A stretch of 23,826 bases of DNA from DAOMOD01 sp964526035. Lineage in GTDB: Bacteria > Pseudomonadota > Gammaproteobacteria > Xanthomonadales > BPKI01. The stretch is from NCBI GenBank assembly GCA_964526035.1, contig CAZGKE010000046.1, positions 1-23,826 on the forward strand, given 5' to 3'. Both the position numbers and the translations under genes were made by a program. This document shows positions 9,133-15,924 of the stretch, in pieces; the first letter of the stretch is position 1; every line of letters starts with the position of its first letter. The notes beneath the pieces were generated by a model. The model was not told the DNA's origin and made no database searches. It worked only from the letters and a program-made list of their open reading frames with translations.

Positions 9133-9672
9133 ATGCTCAGCATCGGCAGCAAGCTTCCGCCGTTTCGCCTCAAGGCCACCGTGTCCAACGATCTCGACAC
9201 GGCATTCGTCGACATCGACAACGATACCTACAAGGGCAAGTGGCTGTGCCTGTTCTTCTACCCGAAGGACTTCACCTTCGTATGCCCGACCGAGATCAAG
9301 GGCTTCGCCGACGTCAACCGGCAGTTTCTCGACCGCGACTGCCAGATTCTCACCGGCTCGATCGATTCGGAGTTCGTGCACCTGGCCTGGCGCCGTGATC
9401 ACCGGGACCTGCGCGAGCTGCCGTTTCCGATGCTGTCGGACATCAAGCGCGAGTTCGTGGATGCCCTCGGCATTCTCGACAAGGACGAGGGCGTGGCCCA
9501 GCGCGCAACCTTCCTGGTCGATCCGGACGGCATCATCCGCTTCGTCTACGTGACCGATCTCAGCGTCGGCCGCAGTCCGCAGGAAGTACTGCGCGTGCTC
9601 GACGCGCTGCAGACCGACGAGCTCTGCCCCTGCAACTGGAGTCGCGGCGAGCAGACCCTCAAGGCGGCCTGA
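9133..9672 (+). CDS. ahpC: Alkyl hydroperoxide reductase AhpC, actinobacterial-like (CxC type)
   Basis: A 179-residue 2-Cys peroxiredoxin that reduces H2O2 and organic hydroperoxides. The peroxidatic cysteine is C51 in FTFVCPTEI, and the YPKDFTFVCP and DSEFVHLAWRR segments are typical of the AhpC/Prx1 group. The C-terminus has two cysteines, C165 and C167, in LCPCNWSRGE. That is the pattern of Mycobacterium tuberculosis AhpC (C174/C176), which is recycled by AhpD, rather than the single resolving cysteine of the enterobacterial AhpC/AhpF pair. AAGGAG five bases before the ATG gives a strong start. The neighbours fit: oxyR is divergent and ahpD is next downstream. Confidence 0.95.
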   Translation: MLSIGSKLPPFRLKATVSNDLDTAFVDIDNDTYKGKWLCLFFYPKDFTFVCPTEIKGFADVNRQFLDRDCQILTGSIDSEFVHLAWRRDHRDLRELPFPMLSDIKREFVDALGILDKDEGVAQRATFLVDPDGIIRFVYVTDLSVGRSPQEVLRVLDALQTDELCPCNWSRGEQTLKAA

Positions 9673-9736
9673 AGCCGCAATGTTCCGCAGCGTCCGGCAC
9701 CCTCCCCGGTCTTCCCCACCTGGGCGCTGCGGGTCC

Positions 9737-9777
9737 GGTGGCCAGGGTTCCTCCCTCACCCTGGCCGCCACCTTTTT
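9737..9777 (+). terminator. Intrinsic terminator after ahpC
   Basis: GGCCAGGGT (9740-9748) pairs perfectly with ACCCTGGCC (9758-9766). GGT (9737-9739) can extend the stem with ACC (9770-9772) across a three-base bulge. The stem is followed by TTTTT (9773-9777). This should end most ahpC transcripts and make ahpD expression depend on read-through or its own promoter. A second small hairpin, CGCGCC/GGCGCG (9787-9803), lies before the ahpD start. Confidence 0.8.
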
Positions 9778-9831
9778 CCATGCCGGCGCGCCCTTGCGGC
9801 GCGTCGCTGGTACAACCCACGGAATACCACC

Positions 9832-10395
9832 ATGAGTATTGACGCCATCCGCAGCGCGCTGCCCGACTACGCGCGCGACCTTCGCCTGAATCTCGACAGC
9901 ATCCTCACCGAGCAGGGAGCGCCCGGCCTCACCGAGCGCCAGATCTGGTTTGTCGCCGTGTCGTCGGCGATCGCTTCGCGTCACGCGCCGCTGACCCGTG
10001 CCATCGTGGAGCGCGCGGCCGCAGCCATCGAGCCCGTCGAACTCGATGCCGCACGAGCGGCGGCCGCCATCATGGCCATGAACAACGTCTACTACAGGTT
10101 CACCCATCTCGTTGAAGACCCTGAATACCTGCGCATGCCGGCGCGGCTGCGCATGAACGTCATGGCCAACCCGGGCGTCGACAAGCCGACCTTCGAACTG
10201 GCCAGCCTGGCGGTTTCGACCATCAACGGCTGCGGCACCTGCATGGCCTCCCATGAGAAGGTCCTGCGCAAGCACCAGATCGCGCCCGAAGCGGTGCACA
10301 GCGCCGCGCGCATTGCTGCTGTATTGCATGCCGTAGCGGTGACGCTGGAGCAGGTCGAGGCCGCGTCGAGCGCCGCCCAGGCCGAGGCGGCGTGA
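9832..10395 (+). CDS. ahpD: Alkylhydroperoxidase AhpD (carboxymuconolactone decarboxylase fold)
   Basis: A 187-residue all-helical protein of the AhpD/CMD family (177 residues in M. tuberculosis). The redox CxxC is C134-C137 in NGCGTCMASHEKVL, with His141 and Glu122 in the positions of the proton-relay residues H137 and E118 of the mycobacterial enzyme. The relay histidine that lies between the two cysteines there is Thr136 here. In mycobacteria AhpD takes electrons from a lipoyl protein and reduces AhpC. The same partnership is inferred here from the CxC-type AhpC 159 bases upstream. The two genes are separated by a strong terminator. The C-terminus is an alanine-rich helix. Confidence 0.93.
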   Translation: MSIDAIRSALPDYARDLRLNLDSILTEQGAPGLTERQIWFVAVSSAIASRHAPLTRAIVERAAAAIEPVELDAARAAAAIMAMNNVYYRFTHLVEDPEYLRMPARLRMNVMANPGVDKPTFELASLAVSTINGCGTCMASHEKVLRKHQIAPEAVHSAARIAAVLHAVAVTLEQVEAASSAAQAEAA

Positions 10396-10400
10396 GCGCA

Positions 10401-10421
10401 TGCAGGCAGGAGGCGCCTGCA
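10401..10421 (+). repeat. Short inverted repeat after ahpD
   Basis: TGCAGGC (10401-10407) and GCCTGCA (10415-10421) form a 7-bp stem with a 7-base loop, five bases after the ahpD stop. There is no U-tract, so if it ends transcription it does so weakly. Confidence 0.35.
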
Positions 10422-10478
10422 CAGCGGTGAATGGCTCGCCGCGGTGGTAGCCTGTTTTGGCCGCTTCCGAGATCTGCA

Positions 10479-13127
10479 ATGAAACGTCTGTTGATTCTGG
10501 GCCTGTCCCTCTTTGCCGCGGTCACATACGCAACGCCTCCGACGGGGCCGCTGCCGCGCAGCGTGGTGCCATTGCACTATCACCTCGATCTGGCCATCGA
10601 CCCCGAGCAGGCGGGATTCGACGGAGAGGTTGCCATCGAGGTCGAGGTGCGCACACGCGTCTCGCGCATCTGGCTGCACGGCCGCGGTCTGGAGATCCGC
10701 GAGGTGCACCTGGAGCGCGAAGGGCACGACCCGCTGCCGCTGCGGGCGCAGGCCGAGCTGGCGGAGATCGGCGGTGTGCTGGCGCTTGATGCGCCTGTCG
10801 AGATCGAGCCCGGTCGCGCCACCGTGCGCATTGCCTACGCTGCGCGCTTCGACACCCGCCTAGAGGGTACGTACGTGGTCGAGCGCGACGGCAAGCGCTA
10901 CGTGATGACGCAGATGCAGCCGATTGGTGCGCGGCAGAGCTTCCCGTCCTTTGACGAGCCGGCGTTCAAGACGCCCTGGGATGTCACCATCCGCGCCCGC
11001 CACGGACAGCGCGTCGTGGCCAACAGCGCGCTCGATCGCGAGGAAAAGCTGGACGACGGCTGGGTGCGACACGTGTTCCGCACGACCCAGCCGCTGCCGA
11101 GCTACCTGATCGCCTACGGCGTCGGCCCTTGGGACATCGTCGAGCACGCACCGCTGCCTCCCAGCGCTCAGCGCGACCGCGAGCTGCCGCTGCGCGGGAT
11201 TGCCGCTGCGGGTCGCGGTGGCGAGATGGCCTACGCGCTGGCGCGCACGCAGGTGGTGATCGAGGCGCTCGAGGAGTACTTCGATCTCGCCTACCCCTAT
11301 GACAAGCTGGATATTCTCGCGGCCCCCGATTTCGCTGCCGGCGCCATGGAAAACGTCGGCCTGATCCTCTATCGCGAGGCGCTGCTGTTCGTTGACGCCG
11401 ACACGCCGCCAGACGCGCTGCGCGCCTTCTACCAGGTGCACGCGCACGAACTGGCGCACCAGTGGTTCGGAAATCTTGTCACCATGCCGTGGTGGGACGA
11501 CCTGTGGCTCAATGAGGCGTTCGCCACCTGGATGGCGGCAAAGATCATCGAGCAGATCCGCCCGGACCTCGGCGCCAGGCGTGCCTACCGGGCGCGCGTG
11601 TTCTCGACGATGTCCGCAGACAGCCTCGCCACGGTGCGGCGCATCGCCGAGCCGGTGGAGGACTGGCGCGACATCGAGTCCGCCTTCGATGGCATCACCT
11701 ACGCCAAGGGCGGCGGCGTGCTGCAGATGTTCGAGACCTGGCTCGGCGAGAATACGTTCCGTGACGCGGTGCGGGACTACGTGCGCAAGCATGCCCATGG
11801 CAGCGCACGCGGAGGGGATCTGGTCGCGGCGCTGGCAGCGCGTTCGGACGCGCCGGACGTGCTCGCCGCCGCTTTCCGCAGCTTCATTCGGCAGCCCGGT
11901 GTTCCGGAACTCGGCGTGCGGCTGATCTGCGGAGACGGCCGCGCGCGGATTGAGGTCACCCAGAGTCGCTACCTGCCGCTCGGCTCTGACGCCAGCGCCG
12001 ATCAGGCCTGGTCGCTGCCGCTCTGTATCCGTGGCGGTCGCGGCGACGAGGTATGGCGCCACTGCGCGATGCTTGCCGCCGAGCCGGTGCAGACCGTCGA
12101 CTTGCCGCAGGGCAGCGGCTGCCCCGAGTGGCTGATTCCCAACGCCCAAGGATCCGGCTACTTCCGTTTCCATCTCGAGGCGAACGCGCTGGATGCGCTG
12201 GCGGCCCGCACACCGCTGCTCGACGACGCGGAGATGCAGGCGTTCGCGGACACCATGGAGGCTGCGCTGCGGGCCGGGTCGGTGAGCCTCGGAGGCTGGT
12301 TGCGCGCCACCGCGCCGCTTTCGGATTCGTCCCTGCCGGAAGTGGCGCTGGCGCCTGCCCGCACCATGCGCTGGCTGAATGCGCACGTGTTCACCGGCGA
12401 GCCCGGCGCCAGCCTGTTCCGGCACATGCTCTACGCGCGCTATTCGCGGGCGCTGCAGGCGGTCGGGCGAGTGCCGGTCGCGGGCGAACCGGTGGCGCGG
12501 CGGCAATTGCGGCTGGGTCTGCTCGAACTGCTGGCGGTCGATGCGAAAGTCCCACTTCTGCGCGCCGAACTGCTCGCCAAGGCGCGCCGCGCGTTCGTCG
12601 AAAGCGATATGGACGGGTTCGCAGGACTGGGCGCCGATCACCGCGGGCTCGCGCTGCGTGTCCTGATCGAAGACGGCGAGCCCGCGGAATTCCACCAGCT
12701 CATCGAACGCCTGCACGACAGTCGCGATCCGCGGCTGCGTCGCGATCTGCTGCAGGCCCTTGGCCATACCCGCTTGCCGGAGCTGCGCCTGCAGGCGCTG
12801 GAACTGAGCCTCTCACCCGCCATCGCCAGCGGCGAGATACGCAGCCTGCTTGGCCCCATCTTCGAGGATCCATCAGGCGCCGCCCAGGCGCAGGCGTGGT
12901 TTGATCTCAACGAGGACACGGTGTTGGCGCGCCTGCCGGGATTCAGTCAATCGCGCGTGCCGGGTCTTTACGCAGCGAGCTGGTGTTCCGCCGAACAGGC
13001 GACGCAGCTGGAATCGCGATTCGGTGAGCGCATGGCGCGTACCGAAGGCGGTCCGCGCGCTATGTCGCAGGCGGTAGAGCGCGTGCGTCTGTGCGCCGCA
13101 CTGCGCGATGGGCTGCTGGAAAACTGA
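10479..13127 (+). CDS. Secreted M1-family metallo-aminopeptidase
   Basis: Zinc aminopeptidase of 882 residues that removes N-terminal amino acids from peptides. A signal peptide (MKRLLILGLSLFAAVTYA, 1-18) directs it to the periplasm or outside. The exopeptidase motif GAMEN is at 288-292. The zinc site is HELAH at 323-327, with the third ligand E346 in LWLNEAF at the correct 18-residue spacing. The beta-saddle domain occupies about 25-215 and the thermolysin-like domain about 220-470. The C-terminal helical superhelix (about 540-880) is ERAP1-like, so it resembles the aminopeptidase N/ERAP group more than leukotriene A4 hydrolase. The ATG at 10479 is preferred over an in-frame start at 10431 because it places the signal peptide at the N-terminus. 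Confidence 0.93.
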   Translation: MKRLLILGLSLFAAVTYATPPTGPLPRSVVPLHYHLDLAIDPEQAGFDGEVAIEVEVRTRVSRIWLHGRGLEIREVHLEREGHDPLPLRAQAELAEIGGVLALDAPVEIEPGRATVRIAYAARFDTRLEGTYVVERDGKRYVMTQMQPIGARQSFPSFDEPAFKTPWDVTIRARHGQRVVANSALDREEKLDDGWVRHVFRTTQPLPSYLIAYGVGPWDIVEHAPLPPSAQRDRELPLRGIAAAGRGGEMAYALARTQVVIEALEEYFDLAYPYDKLDILAAPDFAAGAMENVGLILYREALLFVDADTPPDALRAFYQVHAHELAHQWFGNLVTMPWWDDLWLNEAFATWMAAKIIEQIRPDLGARRAYRARVFSTMSADSLATVRRIAEPVEDWRDIESAFDGITYAKGGGVLQMFETWLGENTFRDAVRDYVRKHAHGSARGGDLVAALAARSDAPDVLAAAFRSFIRQPGVPELGVRLICGDGRARIEVTQSRYLPLGSDASADQAWSLPLCIRGGRGDEVWRHCAMLAAEPVQTVDLPQGSGCPEWLIPNAQGSGYFRFHLEANALDALAARTPLLDDAEMQAFADTMEAALRAGSVSLGGWLRATAPLSDSSLPEVALAPARTMRWLNAHVFTGEPGASLFRHMLYARYSRALQAVGRVPVAGEPVARRQLRLGLLELLAVDAKVPLLRAELLAKARRAFVESDMDGFAGLGADHRGLALRVLIEDGEPAEFHQLIERLHDSRDPRLRRDLLQALGHTRLPELRLQALELSLSPAIASGEIRSLLGPIFEDPSGAAQAQAWFDLNEDTVLARLPGFSQSRVPGLYAASWCSAEQATQLESRFGERMARTEGGPRAMSQAVERVRLCAALRDGLLEN

Positions 13128-13138
13128 AGGTGAGCTGA

Positions 13139-13167
13139 CAGTCGGCGCTGGATCAGAGCGCCGACTG
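13139..13167. terminator. Inverted repeat between convergent genes, possible bidirectional terminator
   Basis: CAGTCGGCGCT (13139-13149) and AGCGCCGACTG (13157-13167) form a perfect 11-bp stem with a 7-base loop. It lies just after the aminopeptidase stop and spans the asnB stop codon (13153-13155). It is GC-rich and lacks a clear T-tract on either strand. Confidence 0.5.
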
Positions 13168-14817
13168 ATGCACCGCCCGCACCGACCGGCCCGACGGATC
13201 GATGATCTCTTTCAGCGCGGGATCCCATTCCAGCGCCGCTGCGGTGGAACAGGCGACCGACGGGCCGCCCGGTACGCAGCGAGCCGCCCAGTCCTGCGGG
13301 AAATGCCGGTAGAACAGATCGCGGTAGAAGTAGGCTTCCCTGGTCAGTGGCGTGTTGTGCGGAAAGCGGAAGCGCGCCGATTCCATCTGCGCGGCGCTGA
13401 CCTGGGCCTCGGCATGCGCCTTCAGCGAATCGATCCAGCCATAGCCGACGCCGTCGGAGAACTGTTCCTTCTGGCGCCACAGCACGCGGTCGGGAATCAG
13501 GCCACGGAAGGCTTCGCGCAGCATGTGCTTTTCCATGCGGCCGTCGCGCGCGAGCTTGGCCGCCGGATTGATGCCCATGGCGATGTCGATGAACTCGCGG
13601 TCGAGGAACGGCACGCGGGCTTCCACGCCCCACGCCGCCATGGCCTTGTTGGCGCGCAGGCAGTCGAACAGGTGCAGCTGGTCCAATTTGCGCACGGTTT
13701 CGTCGTGCAGTGCGTGGGCATCCGGAGCCTTGTGGAAGTACAGGTAGCCACCGAACAACTCGTCCGCACCCTCCCCGGACAGCACCATCTTGATGCCCAT
13801 GGCGCGGATGCGCCGCGCCATCAGGTACATCGGCGTGGCGGCGCGAATGGTGGTGACATCGTAGGTTTCCAGATGCCAGATCACGTCGGCCAGGGCGTCG
13901 ATGCCTTCCTGAACGGTGAATCGCACCTCGTGATGCACGGTATCGAGGTGGGCGGCGACTTCACGCGCGGCGTCGAGATCGGGAGAACCGTCCAGACCCA
14001 CGGCGAAGCTGTGCAGGCGCGGCCACCATGCCTCGCTGTAGCCTTCGTCTTCCACGCGACGCCCGGAATACTTGCGGGCAATTGCCGCGACCAGCGATGA
14101 ATCGAGGCCACCGGAAATCAGCACGCCATACGGGACATCGCACATCAGGTGGCTGCGCACCGCCTGTTCCAGGCCACGGCGCAGCTCGGCGGGATCGGCA
14201 GACGCGTCGCTGACCGAACTGTACTCGCGCCAGCGTGGCCGGTAATAGGGCTTCGGCTCGCTGTCTTCGCGGCACATGTAATGTCCGGGAGGGAACTCGC
14301 GCGCGTCGACGCAGGCCGGGGCCAGCGCCTTGAGTTCAGAGGCCACGTACAACTGCCCGTGTTCGTCGTGGCCGAAGTAGAGCGGAATGATGCCGATGGG
14401 ATCGCGCGCGATCAGCCAGTCGTCGCGGCCGCTGTCGTAGGCCACGAAAGCGAACATGCCGTGCAGATCATTGAGGAACCCTGTTCCGTGATCGCGGTAC
14501 AGAGGCAGGATGACTTCGCAGTCCGAGCCGGTCTGGAACGCGTAGCTGTCCCCTATGGCGCGGCGCAGCGCCTGATGGTTGTAGATCTCACCGTTTACGG
14601 CAAGCACCAGAGACTGATCGGCGCTGAGCAATGGTTGCGCGCCGTCATCGACGCCGACGATGGCAAGGCGCTCGTGCGCCAGGATGGCGCGGTCGCTTTC
14701 CCAGACACCGGACCAGTCGGGGCCACGGTGACGCATCAGGCGCGACAGCTCCAGCGCGGTGCGGCGTTGACCGGCGCTGTCGGCGGAGATGCCCAGAATG
14801 GCAAGGATTGAGCACAC
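13153..14817 (-). CDS. asnB: Asparagine synthase B (glutamine-hydrolysing)
   Basis: Makes asparagine from aspartate, ATP and glutamine. At 554 residues it has the same length as E. coli AsnB. The start is a GTG (14815-14817). This is required because the glutaminase nucleophile is the Cys directly after the initiator (MCSILAILG) and becomes residue 1 after Met removal. The N-terminal Ntn glutaminase domain (about 1-190) has RHRGPD, NGEIYN and GSDCEV. The synthetase domain (about 205-515) has the PP-loop SGGLDS at 235-240 and SGEGADELFGGY. The open frame continues upstream to 15693, but that part is antisense of the divergent gene. A possible -10 (TAGAAT on the minus strand) lies upstream. Confidence 0.96.
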   Translation of the reverse strand: MCSILAILGISADSAGQRRTALELSRLMRHRGPDWSGVWESDRAILAHERLAIVGVDDGAQPLLSADQSLVLAVNGEIYNHQALRRAIGDSYAFQTGSDCEVILPLYRDHGTGFLNDLHGMFAFVAYDSGRDDWLIARDPIGIIPLYFGHDEHGQLYVASELKALAPACVDAREFPPGHYMCREDSEPKPYYRPRWREYSSVSDASADPAELRRGLEQAVRSHLMCDVPYGVLISGGLDSSLVAAIARKYSGRRVEDEGYSEAWWPRLHSFAVGLDGSPDLDAAREVAAHLDTVHHEVRFTVQEGIDALADVIWHLETYDVTTIRAATPMYLMARRIRAMGIKMVLSGEGADELFGGYLYFHKAPDAHALHDETVRKLDQLHLFDCLRANKAMAAWGVEARVPFLDREFIDIAMGINPAAKLARDGRMEKHMLREAFRGLIPDRVLWRQKEQFSDGVGYGWIDSLKAHAEAQVSAAQMESARFRFPHNTPLTREAYFYRDLFYRHFPQDWAARCVPGGPSVACSTAAALEWDPALKEIIDPSGRSVRAVHQSAL

Positions 14818-14848
14818 GTGAGGGGTCTGCAGTGGCAAGCGGGCGACG

Positions 14849-14854
14849 ATTCTA
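14849..14854 (-). promoter_or_regulatory. Putative -10 box for asnB
   Basis: TAGAAT on the minus strand (5 of 6 to TATAAT) would start transcription near 14842, giving a leader of about 25 bases. No convincing -35 is visible 16-18 bases upstream. Confidence 0.3.
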
Positions 14855-14961
14855 TCTGCTTGACGATGGCGCGGGGCGAGCCCGGTGATTGGCGGCGTCC
14901 ACTGACGGTGCGGAAAGTTCGCAGCCGCCGGGCTTTCGTGCGGGTTCGACCTGCCACGGAC

Positions 14962-14967
14962 TACAAT
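14962..14967 (+). promoter_or_regulatory. Putative -10 box, possible leaderless start
   Basis: TACAAT (5 of 6 to TATAAT) ends six bases before the ATG at 14974, so transcription would begin at about the start codon and the mRNA would be leaderless. There is no Shine-Dalgarno sequence between box and ATG, and no clear -35 at the usual distance. Confidence 0.35.
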
Positions 14968-14973
14968 GCGGGG

Positions 14974-15924
14974 ATGCACCCGTCTCATCGGTACCTGCGC
15001 TGCTTTCGAAGCGTCTTTCCGGGGCTGCTTCTGCTTGCCTTGCTGCTGGCAGGCGCGGCGCGCGTCGAAGCCGATACTGCCAATCCTGGTGTTCTGGTTC
15101 TCGGGCGCGTCAGCGACGATCCCAAGCGGCACTACAGTGCCCTGAAACCGCTGCTCGATTACGTGGTACCACGCATGGCCGATGTCGGCATCCGCGAAGG
15201 GCGCGTGCTGATGGCGCGCGACGCCGCGCAGATGACCAGCTACCTGCGCCGCGGCGTGGTCGACTGGATCACCGAGACACCCGGGCAGGCGTTGGGATTC
15301 AGGGAGCGCGCCGCGGCAGAATTTCTGCTGCTCAGCGTGCGCGACGGCGGCGAGATGTATCAGACCGTGTTCTTTGCCCGTCGCGACAGCGGCATCGACA
15401 CGCTTGATGCTTTGCGCGGCCGCACGCTGGCATTCCAGAACCTGTCCTCGACCAGCGCCTACCTGGTGCCGGCAGGGTTGCTGCTCGATGCCGGGCTGTC
15501 GCCGATCATCATGGGCTCGCCGCTCGAGCAGCCGCCTGCGGGCATGACCGGGTACCTGTTCGCGCGATCGGAAAGCAATATCGCCACCTGGGTACACAAG
15601 CGCCTCGTGGATGCCGGTGCCTTCAGCGACCGCGACTGGGAAAGCCTGCAGCGTTTTCCAGAAAGTTTCCGCGACGACTTCGTGATTTTCCATCGCAGCG
15701 AGCCGTTTCCGCGCGCCCTCGAGCTGGTGCGTGCCGATCTGCCGGATCCGGTGCGTGAGCGCCTGCGCGAGGTCCTGCTGGCTGCAGGTGATGACCCGCA
15801 GGCGCGCACGGCGCTGCGCGCGTTCTTCAACAGCAACCGATTCATCGAGATTGACGCGGACGTCGAGGCCAGTCTCGATGCCATGCGACCCGGCGTGCGC
15901 CGCGTGCGCCTGGAACTGGAATGA
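14974..15924 (+). CDS. PhnD-like periplasmic substrate-binding protein
   Basis: A 316-residue periplasmic binding protein of the phosphate/phosphonate (PhnD) type. A signal peptide covers about 1-34. The mature chain starts with a strand (VLVLGRVSDDP), has ALKPLLDYVVPRM in the usual first-helix position, and carries the ligand-loop signature NLSSTSAYLVP at 157-166, where PhnD proteins bind phosphonate oxygen atoms. DTLDALRGRTLAF is the domain-crossing segment. There is no ABC permease or ATPase nearby. Instead its TGA overlaps the ATG of a membrane GGDEF-EAL gene by four bases, so a sensory rather than uptake role is inferred. The true ligand is unknown. The ATG at 14974 is chosen for the signal peptide; the frame is open upstream to 14818. 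Confidence 0.85.
   Translation: MHPSHRYLRCFRSVFPGLLLLALLLAGAARVEADTANPGVLVLGRVSDDPKRHYSALKPLLDYVVPRMADVGIREGRVLMARDAAQMTSYLRRGVVDWITETPGQALGFRERAAAEFLLLSVRDGGEMYQTVFFARRDSGIDTLDALRGRTLAFQNLSSTSAYLVPAGLLLDAGLSPIIMGSPLEQPPAGMTGYLFARSESNIATWVHKRLVDAGAFSDRDWESLQRFPESFRDDFVIFHRSEPFPRALELVRADLPDPVRERLREVLLAAGDDPQARTALRAFFNSNRFIEIDADVEASLDAMRPGVRRVRLELE

Noticed and set aside
10860..12767. 635-residue open frame opposite the aminopeptidase gene
   Set aside because: Antisense artefact; the GAMEN and HELAH motifs are on the plus strand.
14818..15693. N-terminal extension of asnB to 15693
   Set aside because: AsnB needs Cys directly after the initiator Met. The extension is antisense of the binding-protein gene.
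14974..15924. Phosphonate uptake operon
   Set aside because: No permease, ATPase or C-P lyase genes are adjacent; the overlapping partner is a signalling protein.
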